Position numbers and translations under genes: made by a program. A DNA stretch of 64,000 nucleotides from CAYYTU01 sp964474655 (GTDB taxonomy: Bacteria > Chloroflexota > Anaerolineae > B4-G1), in assembly GCA_964474655.1 (NCBI GenBank), contig CAYYTU010000006.1, forward strand, positions 22,615-86,614. Reading direction: 5' to 3'. Positions within the stretch are counted from its first letter, which is position 1, and each line of letters opens with the position of its first letter. The notes under the pieces were generated by a model. That model saw nothing but the letters and a program-made list of their open reading frames with translations. It searched no databases and was not told the DNA's origin. Shown here piece by piece: positions 40,649 to 50,084 of this stretch.

Positions 40649-42166
40649 GTGCAACGCTGGCTGCGCTTCCCCCGGAATGTAACGCCCCCCCCCGAAGTAG
40701 CCTGGAACGGGCCGTTCAACAACTTGCTGGGGCTGCTCTTGGCGCTGGTCGGCGTGTGGCTGGTGATCCGTCTCCCGCTGGGGGCGGGGGTAATGCTGAT
40801 CGGTGGGGTCGCCATCCTCGTGGGGACACTGATCGAACCGTTAGTCGGGCTGACGGTAGCCCTGTTTTTGGGGCCGCTCAAAGGCCACTTGAGCGCCGAA
40901 GTGCCGCAGGTACCGGCGCAGATCGCTCATCTCTTCGTGGCGCTGGCGCTGACTTCCTGGCTGGCGGATGGCACCTCCCGCCGAGAGCTGCGCATACGCC
41001 CCTCGCCCGTTCTTCTGGCGCTGCTGGGGTTCTTCGGCGCAGGATTGCTTTCCCTATGGCAGGCGGCGGACCCGGCAACCTACGGCCCGCTGGAATTGCT
41101 CAAATGGGCCGAAATCATACTATTAGTCATCTTCATCGACAACCATCTCTCCGAGACGCGTATGCCGTGGCTGATTGGGGCATTGCTGCTGCCGGCAATC
41201 TTCCAGGCGGGGGTGGGCATCTGGCAGTTCGGATTTTGGGAGGAGGGGCCGGAGCACTTCGCCATCCTGGGCGGCGATTTCTACCGCGCTCACGGCACCT
41301 TCGAACAACCAAACCCCTTTGCAGGGTACCTGGGGATGATGATCCCTTTGGCGCTGGGCTGCTGGTGGGGCGCGGTAACAGCCTGGTGGGAAAGTGGACG
41401 AATGAGGCAGAGGATACTCCGTTACGGGTTGCCGCTGCTGTTCTACAGCGCCGCGGCCGGGATTATGGTTACTGCGCTGGGGATGTCCTGGAGCCGGGGG
41501 GCCTGGCTGGGCTTCGCGACGGCAGCGGCAGCGCTGATCGCCGCGCTGCCGCGCAAGATAGGTTGGAGGTTACTGCTGGTAGCCGTGCTGGTGACGAGCG
41601 GAGGTGGGCTCTATATCTCCAACCGGCTGCCTGCCGCTATCACGACCCGCCTGACCAGCTTCGTAAAGGATTTGCACCTGGGGGACGTACGGGGGACACC
41701 TATCAACGACGCCAACTACGCCGTGATCGAGCGCTTGGCCCATTGGCAATCGGCGCTGGAGATGTTCCGCCGCCACTTCTGGACCGGGGTGGGTCTGGGC
41801 TGTTATGAACCGGCCTACCCGGCCTTCGCGCTCATCAACTGGCCGACAGCCCTGGGCCACGCCCATAACGTTTACCTAAATATGGCCGCCGAAACTGGCC
41901 TCATCGGACTGGTGGTCTACCTGGTGTTGTGGATTGTGATCTTCTGGCAGACGTGGCGTCTTACTCGCCGCGCGCAAGGCTTCCCGCGCGGCATTGCCAT
42001 CGGCTTGCTGGGCGCGTGGGTCCACCTCAGCGTCCATCATATGTTAGATAATCTCTACGTCAACAACGTTCACCTCCACATCGGCGTGATGCTGGGGCTA
42101 CTGGCGTTTATCGCTGATCGGCCAGACGCTTCACTCAACAGACCGACTAGCCAGGCTCAGTATTGA
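40649..42166 (+). CDS. O-antigen ligase/polymerase-like membrane protein
   Basis: 505 residues, GTG start 7 bases after the UXS stop. About twelve hydrophobic helices. The Wzy/WaaL signature is clear: AHGTFEQPNPFAGYLGMM (about 213-230), MSWSRGAWLGF (about 280-290), and GVGLGCYEPAYPAF...GHAHNVYLNMAAETG (about 380-420) with the conserved HAHN. It polymerises or transfers glycan at the periplasmic side. Together with the gene at 35985 it makes two such enzymes within 7 kb, possibly one polymerase and one ligase. Confidence 0.8.
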   Translation: MQRWLRFPRNVTPPPEVAWNGPFNNLLGLLLALVGVWLVIRLPLGAGVMLIGGVAILVGTLIEPLVGLTVALFLGPLKGHLSAEVPQVPAQIAHLFVALALTSWLADGTSRRELRIRPSPVLLALLGFFGAGLLSLWQAADPATYGPLELLKWAEIILLVIFIDNHLSETRMPWLIGALLLPAIFQAGVGIWQFGFWEEGPEHFAILGGDFYRAHGTFEQPNPFAGYLGMMIPLALGCWWGAVTAWWESGRMRQRILRYGLPLLFYSAAAGIMVTALGMSWSRGAWLGFATAAAALIAALPRKIGWRLLLVAVLVTSGGGLYISNRLPAAITTRLTSFVKDLHLGDVRGTPINDANYAVIERLAHWQSALEMFRRHFWTGVGLGCYEPAYPAFALINWPTALGHAHNVYLNMAAETGLIGLVVYLVLWIVIFWQTWRLTRRAQGFPRGIAIGLLGAWVHLSVHHMLDNLYVNNVHLHIGVMLGLLAFIADRPDASLNRPTSQAQY

Positions 42167-42229
42167 ACTTTGGGTAAAAATCAGGTCTAACTTCTCGAAA
42201 GCTGCGAAGGCTGGTTAAAAGGTCAAAAT

Positions 42230-42724
42230 ATGATCGCTAAGCTATCTCCCTCCGCCGAGCTCAATCAAAAAGAAATCGTACGTTTTCTCAAATTCGCCGT
42301 CGTCGGTACACTGGGCGCCGTGATCGATTTTGGCACCCTCAACTTGCTGGTCCAGCTGGCTGGCTTCCCCAAGGTAGTTGCCAACGCCTGCTCCTTCACC
42401 GCCGCCGTGATCAGCAACTTCATCTGGAACCGACTTTGGGTTTATCCGGAGACACGCGGTGAACCGTTAGCCAAACAATTTGCACAGTTCGTCGCCGTCA
42501 ACGCCGCCGGCCTGGCCATTAACACCGGTATCTTCTACGGAGCCGATCGCTGGCTGCTGGGAGAAGCGGGAGCGCTGGCCGCGCCGGTCGGAGCGCTGGC
42601 TTATGCGCTGGGCATGGCCCACTTCGATCTGGCCTATAACGGCGCGAAGGTGCTCGCCACCGGCGTGGTTCTTTTCTGGAACTTTTTCGTCAATCGCATC
42701 TGGACTTTTGGACATGTGGACTGA
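42230..42724 (+). CDS. GtrA family membrane protein
   Basis: 164 residues. FLKFAVVGTLGAVIDFGTLN (about 19-38) and FIWNRLWVYPET (about 64-75) are the GtrA hallmarks; four helices in all, ending WNFFVNRIWTFGH. GtrA-like proteins are thought to flip polyprenyl-linked sugars or help membrane glycosyltransferases. The mid-loop is about 20 residues longer than in the smallest members. It lies 15 bases before a glycosyltransferase gene. Confidence 0.85.
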   Translation: MIAKLSPSAELNQKEIVRFLKFAVVGTLGAVIDFGTLNLLVQLAGFPKVVANACSFTAAVISNFIWNRLWVYPETRGEPLAKQFAQFVAVNAAGLAINTGIFYGADRWLLGEAGALAAPVGALAYALGMAHFDLAYNGAKVLATGVVLFWNFFVNRIWTFGHVD

Positions 42725-42739
42725 GTCCCTTTATCGGCG

Positions 42740-43888
42740 ATGCGGATCGGCATAGATTATACCGCCGCCGCCCGTCAACGGGCCGGCATCGGGCGATATA
42801 CCCGCGAGCTGGTCACTTCGCTGCTGAGGGTGGACGAATCTCACGAGTACGTTATCTTCGCCGCCATTGGCGGTCTGGAGAACGAACGGTGGAAACGAGA
42901 GGCCCACAAACTCCGTTCGATCGGCGCATCTCGGCTCACGTTCCGGACCATGCCCCTCAGCGACGAGTGGCTGGCCCGCATCTGGCATCGCTTGCGCCTG
43001 CCCGTACCGGTCGAATGGCTCATCGGCTCTGTCGACGTCTTCTACTCGCCCGATTTTGTACTGCCACCTACCCGTCCCGGCACCCAGGCCCTGCTGACGG
43101 TCCACGATCTCTCGTTTATGCGCTATCCGGAGACTTTTGTGCCGCCGCTGCGCCGCTATCTGGCGCGCGTCGTGCCGCGAGCCATCGCCCGCGCCGACCT
43201 TGTGCTGGCCGATTCGGCTCATACCCGCTTCGACATCGTCGAGTTCTTCGACCACCCCTCTGACCAGGTGAAGGTGCTCTACAGCGGCGTCGATCCGCGT
43301 TTCTGCCCCGAGCGCGAGCCGGGGGAGCGGGATCATCTGCAAGTTCGCTATGGCGCAGGGGCACAGCCCTACATCCTCAGCGTCGGCACCCTCCAGCCGC
43401 GCAAAAATTACGTGCGCCTGATCCAGGCCTTCGCCGAGCTGAACCGCGCCGACTTAGAGCTCCTGATCGCCGGCGGGAAGGGCTGGCTCTACGACCCAAT
43501 CGTCGCCGAGGCCGCTCGCCACAAACAAGTGAAACTGCTGGGCTTCGTCGACGACGCCGACCTGGACGCGCTCTACCGCCAGGCCGCGCTCTTCGTCCTG
43601 CCCTCACTCTACGAGGGGTTTGGGCTGCCGGTGTTGGAGGCGATGGCCTGCGGCGTGCCCGTGGTCTGCTCAAATGCATCCTCCCTGCCAGAAGTGGCGG
43701 GCGAGGCGGCGCTTATGTTCGACCCGCTCGACGTCGAGGCTATGGTCGAAGCGATGACGCAGGCCCTACAAGACGAGCATCGGCGCACGGCGATGCTCGA
43801 ACGAGGTCTGGCCCAAGCGGCCCAGTTCACGTGGCGACGATCAGCTCGTCGGCTAATGAGCATACTCACGACGTTGGGAAAGGGATAA
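42740..43888 (+). CDS. GT4-family glycosyltransferase
   Basis: 382 residues, GT-B fold. Donor-site features are ILSVGTLQPRKNYVRLIQAF (about 211-230) and the E-x7-E motif YEGFGLPVLEAMACGVPVV (about 291-309). The N-terminal ARQRAGIGRYTRELV (about 12-26) contains the glycine loop seen in mannosyl- and glucosyltransferases of this group. It transfers a sugar, probably mannose- or glucose-type, to a growing surface glycan. Confidence 0.85.
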   Translation: MRIGIDYTAAARQRAGIGRYTRELVTSLLRVDESHEYVIFAAIGGLENERWKREAHKLRSIGASRLTFRTMPLSDEWLARIWHRLRLPVPVEWLIGSVDVFYSPDFVLPPTRPGTQALLTVHDLSFMRYPETFVPPLRRYLARVVPRAIARADLVLADSAHTRFDIVEFFDHPSDQVKVLYSGVDPRFCPEREPGERDHLQVRYGAGAQPYILSVGTLQPRKNYVRLIQAFAELNRADLELLIAGGKGWLYDPIVAEAARHKQVKLLGFVDDADLDALYRQAALFVLPSLYEGFGLPVLEAMACGVPVVCSNASSLPEVAGEAALMFDPLDVEAMVEAMTQALQDEHRRTAMLERGLAQAAQFTWRRSARRLMSILTTLGKG

Positions 43889-43892
43889 GACG

Positions 43893-44552
43893 ATGAAAAT
43901 TCAATCCAGCGAACGGAAAAGAAGACCGTCCATTTCAATCTGGCAGCTCGGGGTGAGCTTTCTTGTAATGATAGGATTCTTCGGCCCCTGGATCCCGCAC
44001 AAAACAGCGGCCCTGACGGTGACCGGCTACGATCTTTCGGAGTTCACCAAGTTCTTCCCGGCAGTACAGGGGGGAACCGTCCCGACCACCCGAGCGTTAT
44101 TCCTCATGCCATTGCTCGCGGCCGCCGTCATCATCGGGCTCCAGGTTCGGCGTCCTGGCTTCCCGCCGGCGGCTCGAATGCTCGGCGTGGCGCTTGCGGG
44201 CGCACTCATCTTGTTCACCCTACCGCCGCCCGAATCCATCTTTGCCTCCGAGTACCGCCCTCAGTTGCTCCTGAGCGTGACCGGCGCGCTGCTCGTCGCC
44301 CTCACTACTCTGTCGGGCTCACTCTATGTGCGTATTCGGGGCGCCTGGCTGACCGTGATGGCCCTGACCGGACTGGGCCTCGTTATCTGGCAGTTCTTGC
44401 TCCTGCGCCCGCTGGTCACCGACCTCTACAATGCGCCCGTCAGACCCGGCTGGGGATTGATCCTCTGCCTGAGCGGGCTGGTGGTGTTGGCGCTGCTCGG
44501 CGTCCGCGACGCGCTAGGCGGACGGACCAGCATCCGGCCGGAACGCTCATAA
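43893..44552 (+). CDS. Six-helix membrane protein of unknown function
   Basis: 219 residues, not recognised. Six hydrophobic helices: about 16-37, 66-83, 94-109, 126-145, 149-170 and 182-200. Between helices 1 and 2 lies an extracytoplasmic loop of about 25 residues (TVTGYDLSEFTKFFPAVQGG). It starts 5 bases after the glycosyltransferase stop, so it is likely part of the polysaccharide operon. Confidence 0.7.
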   Translation: MKIQSSERKRRPSISIWQLGVSFLVMIGFFGPWIPHKTAALTVTGYDLSEFTKFFPAVQGGTVPTTRALFLMPLLAAAVIIGLQVRRPGFPPAARMLGVALAGALILFTLPPPESIFASEYRPQLLLSVTGALLVALTTLSGSLYVRIRGAWLTVMALTGLGLVIWQFLLLRPLVTDLYNAPVRPGWGLILCLSGLVVLALLGVRDALGGRTSIRPERS

Positions 44553-44584
44553 AAGAAGCCGATCCCCGTTAAGGTTTCTTCAAC

Positions 44585-44679
44585 CGCCAGGAGACAGCAA
44601 CTTCGGCCTCTGGCGTAGTCCCGTCCAAGGATGATAAAGCATCCCCTGGCATCAATGGGCTCCACTGCGGAGAGAGCCC
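44585..44679 (+). promoter_or_regulatory. Possible structured leader before galE
   Basis: Three hairpins in series: CGCCAGGAG/CCTCTGGCG (44585-44593, 44607-44615), GGATG/CATCC (44629-44633, 44640-44644) and GGGCTC/GAGCCC (44657-44662, 44674-44679). None has a terminator T-run. It matches no riboswitch consensus known to me and may be coincidental. Confidence 0.25.
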
Positions 44680-44713
44680 TCCCAAATATACTTCAGACAA
44701 AGGAGGAACGGTT

Positions 44714-45697
44714 GTGAATATCCTCGTCACCGGCGGTGCTGGCTACATCGGTAGCATCGTTACCGAAGAACTCATCAAGCGCGGGCATGAGATCATCGTG
44801 CTCGACAACCTCTACACCGGTCATCGCGCAGCAGTCCATCCCCAGGCCGTCTTCGTCCGGGGCGACCTGGCCAATCGGAACGAGGTTAAAGACGTCTTCG
44901 AAAACCACGTCATCGAGGCCGTGATGCACTTCGCATCTTACACGCTGGTGGGCGAGTCGATGGCCCGCCCGTTTATGTACCTGGGCGATAACGTGACCAA
45001 TGGCCTCAACCTGTTACAAGAAGCGGTTGAGCACGGTGTGCGCCGCTTCATTCTCTCCTCTACCGCCAACCTCTTCGACGACCCAGATCAGATACCGATC
45101 GACGAGGAGGAAGAGATCGTCCCAGGCAGCCCTTATGGGGAATCGAAGCATATCCTGGAGCGCACCCTCCATTGGCTCGACCGCATCTACGATTTCCGTT
45201 ACGCTGCGCTGCGCTACTTCAACGCCGCCGGCGCCTCGCCCACCGGCGAGCGCGGTGAGGATCACGACCCGGAGACGCACCTGATCCCGATCACGCTCCA
45301 GGTGGCGCTAGGCCAGCGGGAAGAGATCACCATCTTCGGCGACGATTATCCCACCCGCGACGGCACTTGCGTGCGCGATTACGTCCACGTGACCGATCTG
45401 GCCCAGGCCCACATCCTGGCCCTGGAGGCTCTGGATTCGGGCAGCCGGACCTACAACCTGGGCAATGGACGCGGCTTCACCGTCCGGGAGGTGATCGAAA
45501 CCTGCCGTCAGGTGACCGGACATCCGATCCCGGCGGAAGTCGGCGAGCGCCGCCCGGGCGACCCACCCCGGCTGATCGCCGGCAGCGAGAAGATTCGCCG
45601 CGAGCTGGGCTGGGAACCGCAATACCCCGCGCTGGAGACTATCGTCGCCCACGCCTGGAATTGGCACCGCGAGCACCCCCACGGCTACGAGAATTGA
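44714..45697 (+). CDS. galE: UDP-glucose 4-epimerase
   Basis: 327 residues, GTG start with AAAGGAGGA upstream. Extended SDR: VTGGAGYIGSIV (about 5-16) binds NAD; LSSTANLF carries the Ser/Thr-rich catalytic strand; Y-x3-K is SPYGESKHILERTL (about 142-155). YFNAAGASPTGERGEDHDPE and GTCVRDYVHVTDLA are diagnostic for GalE. It interconverts UDP-glucose and UDP-galactose for glycan synthesis. TGATG overlap with the next gene indicates translational coupling. Confidence 0.9.
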   Translation: MNILVTGGAGYIGSIVTEELIKRGHEIIVLDNLYTGHRAAVHPQAVFVRGDLANRNEVKDVFENHVIEAVMHFASYTLVGESMARPFMYLGDNVTNGLNLLQEAVEHGVRRFILSSTANLFDDPDQIPIDEEEEIVPGSPYGESKHILERTLHWLDRIYDFRYAALRYFNAAGASPTGERGEDHDPETHLIPITLQVALGQREEITIFGDDYPTRDGTCVRDYVHVTDLAQAHILALEALDSGSRTYNLGNGRGFTVREVIETCRQVTGHPIPAEVGERRPGDPPRLIAGSEKIRRELGWEPQYPALETIVAHAWNWHREHPHGYEN

Positions 45698-46869
45698 TGC
45701 GCCTGGTAATCAATGCCTGGTTCTGGAACCGTCCCACTACCGGCAGCGGTCAGTACACCCAGCGGCTGGTAGAGGAATTGGCCGCGCTCGCGCCGGATCT
45801 GGAGCTCTTCCTGGTCGCGCCAAGGCAAGAGAGATTTCGGGTCGTCATCATCAAGCTCCCCGGCTCAGCCCCCTCTCAGCCCGAAGCCTTGATCCCAGAT
45901 TTTCCGGTCGACAATCTCACCAAGGTCTGGTTCGAACAGGTCGCTTTTCCCCGCGCCGCTGCTCGTCTCGAAGCCGACGTGGCTCACGTGCCGTACTGGG
46001 CCTCGCCGCTGCGGCCCAGCGCACCGACCGCCGTCACCATCCACGACCTGATCCCTTTGCTGCTGCGGGAGTACCGCGGCGGGCCGCTGCAGCAGCTCTA
46101 CACCGCGTTGGTCGGCGCCGCCGCGCGGAACGCAGCCATAGTACTGACAGACTCGGAGACCTCGCGGCGGGACATCGTGACCCGGCTGCAGATCCCCCCC
46201 GAGCGCGTGTTTTCAATCCCCCTGGCGGCCGGCAGGCGCTTCCATCCCGAGCCGGGCGCTGAGGACGAGGCGATTCGCAAGCGTTACGAGATTCCAGAGC
46301 GATACGTCCTTTACCTGGGAGGCTTCGACCGCCGTAAGAACGTGGCTACTGCGCTCCGCGCCTACCGGCGTGCTGAACCGGAGATCGGGAAGGTCTGCCC
46401 GCTGGTCATCGCGGGGCAGCTCCCGGAACGCGATAACGGCTTCACGCCCGATCCGCGGCGTATAGCGCGGGAGGAAGCGCTCGACGAGCGTGCCGTACGC
46501 TTCATCGGCTTCGTGGACGAGCGTGATAAGCCAGCCATCTATCGCAGCGCCACGGTCTTCATCTTCCCTAGCCGCTACGAGGGATTTGGCCTACCACCGC
46601 TGGAGGCGATGGCCTGCGGCACGCCGGTCGTGGGCAGCGACGCCGCTTCCTTGCCAGAGGTAATCGGCGAGGCCGGCTTGCTCTTGCCGCCGGACGATGC
46701 CGCAAGTATGGCCCACGCGCTGATCCGGTTGGTGCGCAATGACGTTTTTCGAGCCCAGATGAGCCGGCGAGCGCTGGCTCAGGCTGCCAGGTTTTCGTGG
46801 ACCCGCACGGCCCAACAGACGTTAGCGACGTATGAGAAAATTACGAGTTACGAGGTCCAAAATGGATGA
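45697..46869 (+). CDS. GT4-family glycosyltransferase
   Basis: 390 residues from the ATG at 45697, overlapping the galE stop by one base. The frame extends 330 bases upstream, but that part is the shadow of galE. RPTTGSGQYTQRLVEEL (about 12-28) is the acceptor-side glycine loop; YVLYLGGFDRRKNVATALRA (about 204-223) and YEGFGLPPLEAMACGTPVV (about 296-314, E-x7-E) form the donor site. It resembles the enzyme at 42740, so both may add the same kind of sugar. Its end overlaps the next gene by 8 bases. Confidence 0.85.
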   Translation: MRLVINAWFWNRPTTGSGQYTQRLVEELAALAPDLELFLVAPRQERFRVVIIKLPGSAPSQPEALIPDFPVDNLTKVWFEQVAFPRAAARLEADVAHVPYWASPLRPSAPTAVTIHDLIPLLLREYRGGPLQQLYTALVGAAARNAAIVLTDSETSRRDIVTRLQIPPERVFSIPLAAGRRFHPEPGAEDEAIRKRYEIPERYVLYLGGFDRRKNVATALRAYRRAEPEIGKVCPLVIAGQLPERDNGFTPDPRRIAREEALDERAVRFIGFVDERDKPAIYRSATVFIFPSRYEGFGLPPLEAMACGTPVVGSDAASLPEVIGEAGLLLPPDDAASMAHALIRLVRNDVFRAQMSRRALAQAARFSWTRTAQQTLATYEKITSYEVQNG

Positions 46870-49800
46870 ATTTCACCAACACATACGTTTCAGTCGGGGA
46901 CTTCGCCCCTGGCAGGTGATGACCCGCGGCCTGGGCGTGGTAGTTGTCACGATTATCTTCACGCTGCTGGGAGATGTGGTAGCAGCCGCCGGCCCGCTGA
47001 CGCCCCTGGCGGTCTTCCTGGCCGCCTTGCTGCTGCTGGCCAACCTGCTGGGCTACGTCGAGCTGTTGATGACTCGTCCTCGCCACGGCGGAGCCTACGC
47101 ACAGGTCCACGAGACCGAGGATGGCGGGTGGCTTTCCTTCATCACCGGCTGGAGCCTCATCCTCTCCGGACTGGGGCTGTGTGCCCTCCTGGCGCACACG
47201 TTTGCCATCCAGACGGTCACATTACTGCAAGAGCACCTGATCTTATCCTTCCCCGTCTGGCCATGGGCATCTGGAATTGTGATCCTGCTGGCCCTCAACA
47301 GCGCCCTGGGGACGCGGGAGGGCCAACGCGAATCGATGACCTTTCTCGCGCTGATCGCGATTCTGCTAGTGGTTGTCTTGTTGGCTATGCCCGACATTGA
47401 TCCCGACAATTACGCTCGCATAGCGGAGCCACCCGATGCCATCCGCCTGAGCTGGGAGTATGGAATCATCACCCTGGTAAGCGCCTTCGTGGGCGTGGAG
47501 ATCACGATCAATCTCCAGCGGGGGATATCGCAGGAAACACGTAGCACGCCGCGTATGTTACTCCTCTTGCCCTTCTTCATCGCGTTGATCGGGGTCCTCG
47601 TCAGCACTGTGGCAGTGGGCGTGGTGGGAAGCGAGGCTCTGGCCGACTCTTCAACGCCCCTGGCGCTGTTGGGAACGGCGGTGGCCCAGGGGGCCGGTCG
47701 CCCTCTCGTCCTGATCGTCGGCGCACTGGCTCTGGCCCTAGCCTTGAACAAAGTCTTCGCACTGGTCGTGCGCCAAGTCTATGCGATGAGCAAAGATGGC
47801 TACTTGCCATCCAGGTTGCATCAGATCGACCCGCGCTTCGAGACCCCAATCTGGACCATCGTGTTCATCTCTTTACTCATGCTGCCGCTGACTGCCCTCC
47901 CCCTTTCACTCCTGATCAATCTGACCGGTCTGCTCTATTGGCTGGTGTTGATGGCCGTCAACCTGGCCCTGGCCTCTCACCCCCAGTCGGAAACTACGTC
48001 CTTCAAGTTGCCGTACCACCCCTGGGTGTCGGCCCTGGTTCTGGTCCTGGACCTCTTCATCGGCCTGAGATGGGGCGTGAGCTACCTGGTCGGAGCAGGC
48101 ATCCTTGTGAGCCTGGGCTTTATCGTCTATTTGGCATACGCCCAGAAGCGTCACACTAAGGCCAAGGAGGGCTTTACGGTCTTTAAGCCGCCCCGCGACG
48201 AGACATCCGAAGAGCAAGATTACGTGGTGCTGGTACCAATCGCTAACCCCTCCACCGCTGGCACCCTTCTACGCCTTTCCGGCACATTGGCTCGACAAGA
48301 AGACGGCGAAGTATTAGCCTTACAAGTGGTGACCGTGCCCGATCAAGTACCGCTGGAGGCCGGCCGGCGACGGGCGGAGGTCAGTCGGGTGTTGCTGGAG
48401 CGCGCTGTGGCCCAGGCTCAAGAGGAGAAGTTCAAGATCCAGACGATGACGCGCGTGGCTCACAGCGTGGCTGAGGGCATTCTGGATACCGCCCGCGAGG
48501 AGAAAGTGGGCCTCATCCTGTTGGGCTGGCGAGGCTACACACGCTCCTTTGGCGCCTCGATGGGCCCCATCATTGACGCGGTGATTCGCGACGCCCCGTG
48601 TGACGTCACGGTCGCCAAGGGAGATGACTGGACTGAAGCGAGGAAAATTCTGATTCCCACCGCCGGGGGGCCCAACGCTCCCATCGCAGCCCGGCTGTCC
48701 ATGCTGATATCGAATGCCTATGACGCAGAGGTGACAACTCTCTACGTCCAGATGGGGCGCGCTACCCCTCAGCAAATGGAAAAGAACAAGCAACAAATTG
48801 CCCAAACACTGGAAGGGCTCAATTTCAGCCACCCGCCGGGTAAGAAGGTAGTGGTAGCGGAAAGCGTAGTCGAGGGCATCGTCCAAGAGGCAGAGAAATA
48901 CGATCTTGTCCTGCTGGGTGCCTCGGAGGCCGGCTTGTTCGATCAGTTTATCTTCGGCAGCATCCCCCAGCAGATCGCTGCTCGGGTGCCCAAGACAGCC
49001 GTCATCGTCCGGCGCTACGGCGGCCCGACCGAATTCTGGGTCCGCAAGCTGATGCGGGGGTTGCTGCGGATCTTCCCCCGGCTGAACGTAGAGGAGCAGC
49101 TCAATCTACGCGAAGCGCTCAGCGACAGCGCCCGCCCAGAGGCCAACTACTTCGTACTGACCGTCCTCTCCTCCATCATCGCCACGCTGGGATTGCTGCT
49201 GGACAGTGCAGCGGTGGTAATCGGCGCTATGCTGGTGGCGCCGCTGATGTCGCCCATCCTGGGTCTTTCGCTGGGCATGGTGCTGGGAGACGTGCGTCTG
49301 ATCCGGTTGTCCATCGAGGCGATGTTCAAAGGCGTGGCCCTGGCTCTGCTGATCGCTGTAGCCATCAGCATTGGCTCGCCCTTCAAAAACCTGACAGGAG
49401 AGATACTGGCCCGCACACAGCCTACGCTGCTCGACTTGGCAGTAGCGCTAGCCTCCGGTATGGCCGGAGCCTATGCCCTGGCCAGAGAGGAAGTAAGCGC
49501 CGCTCTGCCGGGCGTCGCCATTGCGGCCGCGCTGATGCCGCCCCTCTGTGTCGCCGGGCTGGGACTATCGCTCGGCAATCCCCAAGTGGCGGGGGGAGCA
49601 TTTCTTCTCTTCCTGGCCAACATCGCCGCCATCAGCCTGGCCGGAGTGATCATCTTCCTCCTGCTGGGTGTCCATCCCCAAGTCTGGCAACCCGAAATGC
49701 GATGGCACTACCAGCGGGCTCTGGTTGGATTTGCGTTACTGATGTTGGTGATCGCCATCCCCCTGGGCGTCATCATGAGCGGCATCGCGCGAGAGACAGC

Positions 49801-50041
49801 GTTGCAGCAAGCCATACAGGGCGTGCTGGAGGAAAGCCTGGTTGCCCATGACGAGGAGATGGTCTCGTTCGATTACCGACAAGAGGAAACGTCCCTGGAA
49901 ATCATCGCTACCGTTCGCTCCCCGCACTCTGCCGACCAGGAATCCGTCGATGCGACTGCAGCAATACTAGAGGAGGAACTCGAACGAGAGATAACGCTGG
50001 AAGTAGTCACCCTGCCGGTGATCCGTTCCGAACAAAAGTGA
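46862..50041 (+). CDS. Amino-acid-permease / tandem USP / DUF389 fusion protein
   Basis: 1059 residues from the ATG at 46862 (GAGGT ribosome site; overlaps the glycosyltransferase by 8 bases). Residues about 10-430 form an APC-superfamily permease of about twelve helices, starting FSRGLRPWQVMTRGLGVVVV. Then come two UspA-like domains (about 453-590, YVVLVPIANPSTAG; about 595-720, KILIPTAGGPNAP, ending GSIPQQIAARVPKTAVIV). Residues about 757-950 are a DUF389 membrane domain with VIGAMLVAPLMSPILGLSLG (about 785-804) and several helices, and the tail is a beta-alpha domain. Permease-USP and DUF389-USP pairings occur separately; the full series in one chain is unusual. Substrate and role of DUF389 are unknown. 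Confidence 0.85.
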   Translation: MDEFHQHIRFSRGLRPWQVMTRGLGVVVVTIIFTLLGDVVAAAGPLTPLAVFLAALLLLANLLGYVELLMTRPRHGGAYAQVHETEDGGWLSFITGWSLILSGLGLCALLAHTFAIQTVTLLQEHLILSFPVWPWASGIVILLALNSALGTREGQRESMTFLALIAILLVVVLLAMPDIDPDNYARIAEPPDAIRLSWEYGIITLVSAFVGVEITINLQRGISQETRSTPRMLLLLPFFIALIGVLVSTVAVGVVGSEALADSSTPLALLGTAVAQGAGRPLVLIVGALALALALNKVFALVVRQVYAMSKDGYLPSRLHQIDPRFETPIWTIVFISLLMLPLTALPLSLLINLTGLLYWLVLMAVNLALASHPQSETTSFKLPYHPWVSALVLVLDLFIGLRWGVSYLVGAGILVSLGFIVYLAYAQKRHTKAKEGFTVFKPPRDETSEEQDYVVLVPIANPSTAGTLLRLSGTLARQEDGEVLALQVVTVPDQVPLEAGRRRAEVSRVLLERAVAQAQEEKFKIQTMTRVAHSVAEGILDTAREEKVGLILLGWRGYTRSFGASMGPIIDAVIRDAPCDVTVAKGDDWTEARKILIPTAGGPNAPIAARLSMLISNAYDAEVTTLYVQMGRATPQQMEKNKQQIAQTLEGLNFSHPPGKKVVVAESVVEGIVQEAEKYDLVLLGASEAGLFDQFIFGSIPQQIAARVPKTAVIVRRYGGPTEFWVRKLMRGLLRIFPRLNVEEQLNLREALSDSARPEANYFVLTVLSSIIATLGLLLDSAAVVIGAMLVAPLMSPILGLSLGMVLGDVRLIRLSIEAMFKGVALALLIAVAISIGSPFKNLTGEILARTQPTLLDLAVALASGMAGAYALAREEVSAALPGVAIAAALMPPLCVAGLGLSLGNPQVAGGAFLLFLANIAAISLAGVIIFLLLGVHPQVWQPEMRWHYQRALVGFALLMLVIAIPLGVIMSGIARETALQQAIQGVLEESLVAHDEEMVSFDYRQEETSLEIIATVRSPHSADQESVDATAAILEEELEREITLEVVTLPVIRSEQK

Positions 50042-50045
50042 CCAG

Positions 50046-50074
50046 TTGCCCTTACCCCAGAGGCATAGTACAAT
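50046..50074 (+). promoter_or_regulatory. Promoter of the SDR gene, leaderless arrangement
   Basis: TTGCCC (50046-50051), 17-base spacer, TACAAT (50069-50074). The ATG at 50085 is 10 bases after the -10 box, with no ribosome site. Confidence 0.6.
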
Positions 50075-50084
50075 TCCCCTCTCA

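Noticed and set aside
44585..44679. Known riboswitch before galE
   Set aside because: Three short hairpins, but no conserved aptamer sequence and no terminator; listed only as a low-confidence leader.
45367..45696. Upstream extension of the second GT4 glycosyltransferase
   Set aside because: The extra 110 residues are an out-of-frame reading of galE; family similarity begins at the ATG at 45697, which overlaps the galE stop.
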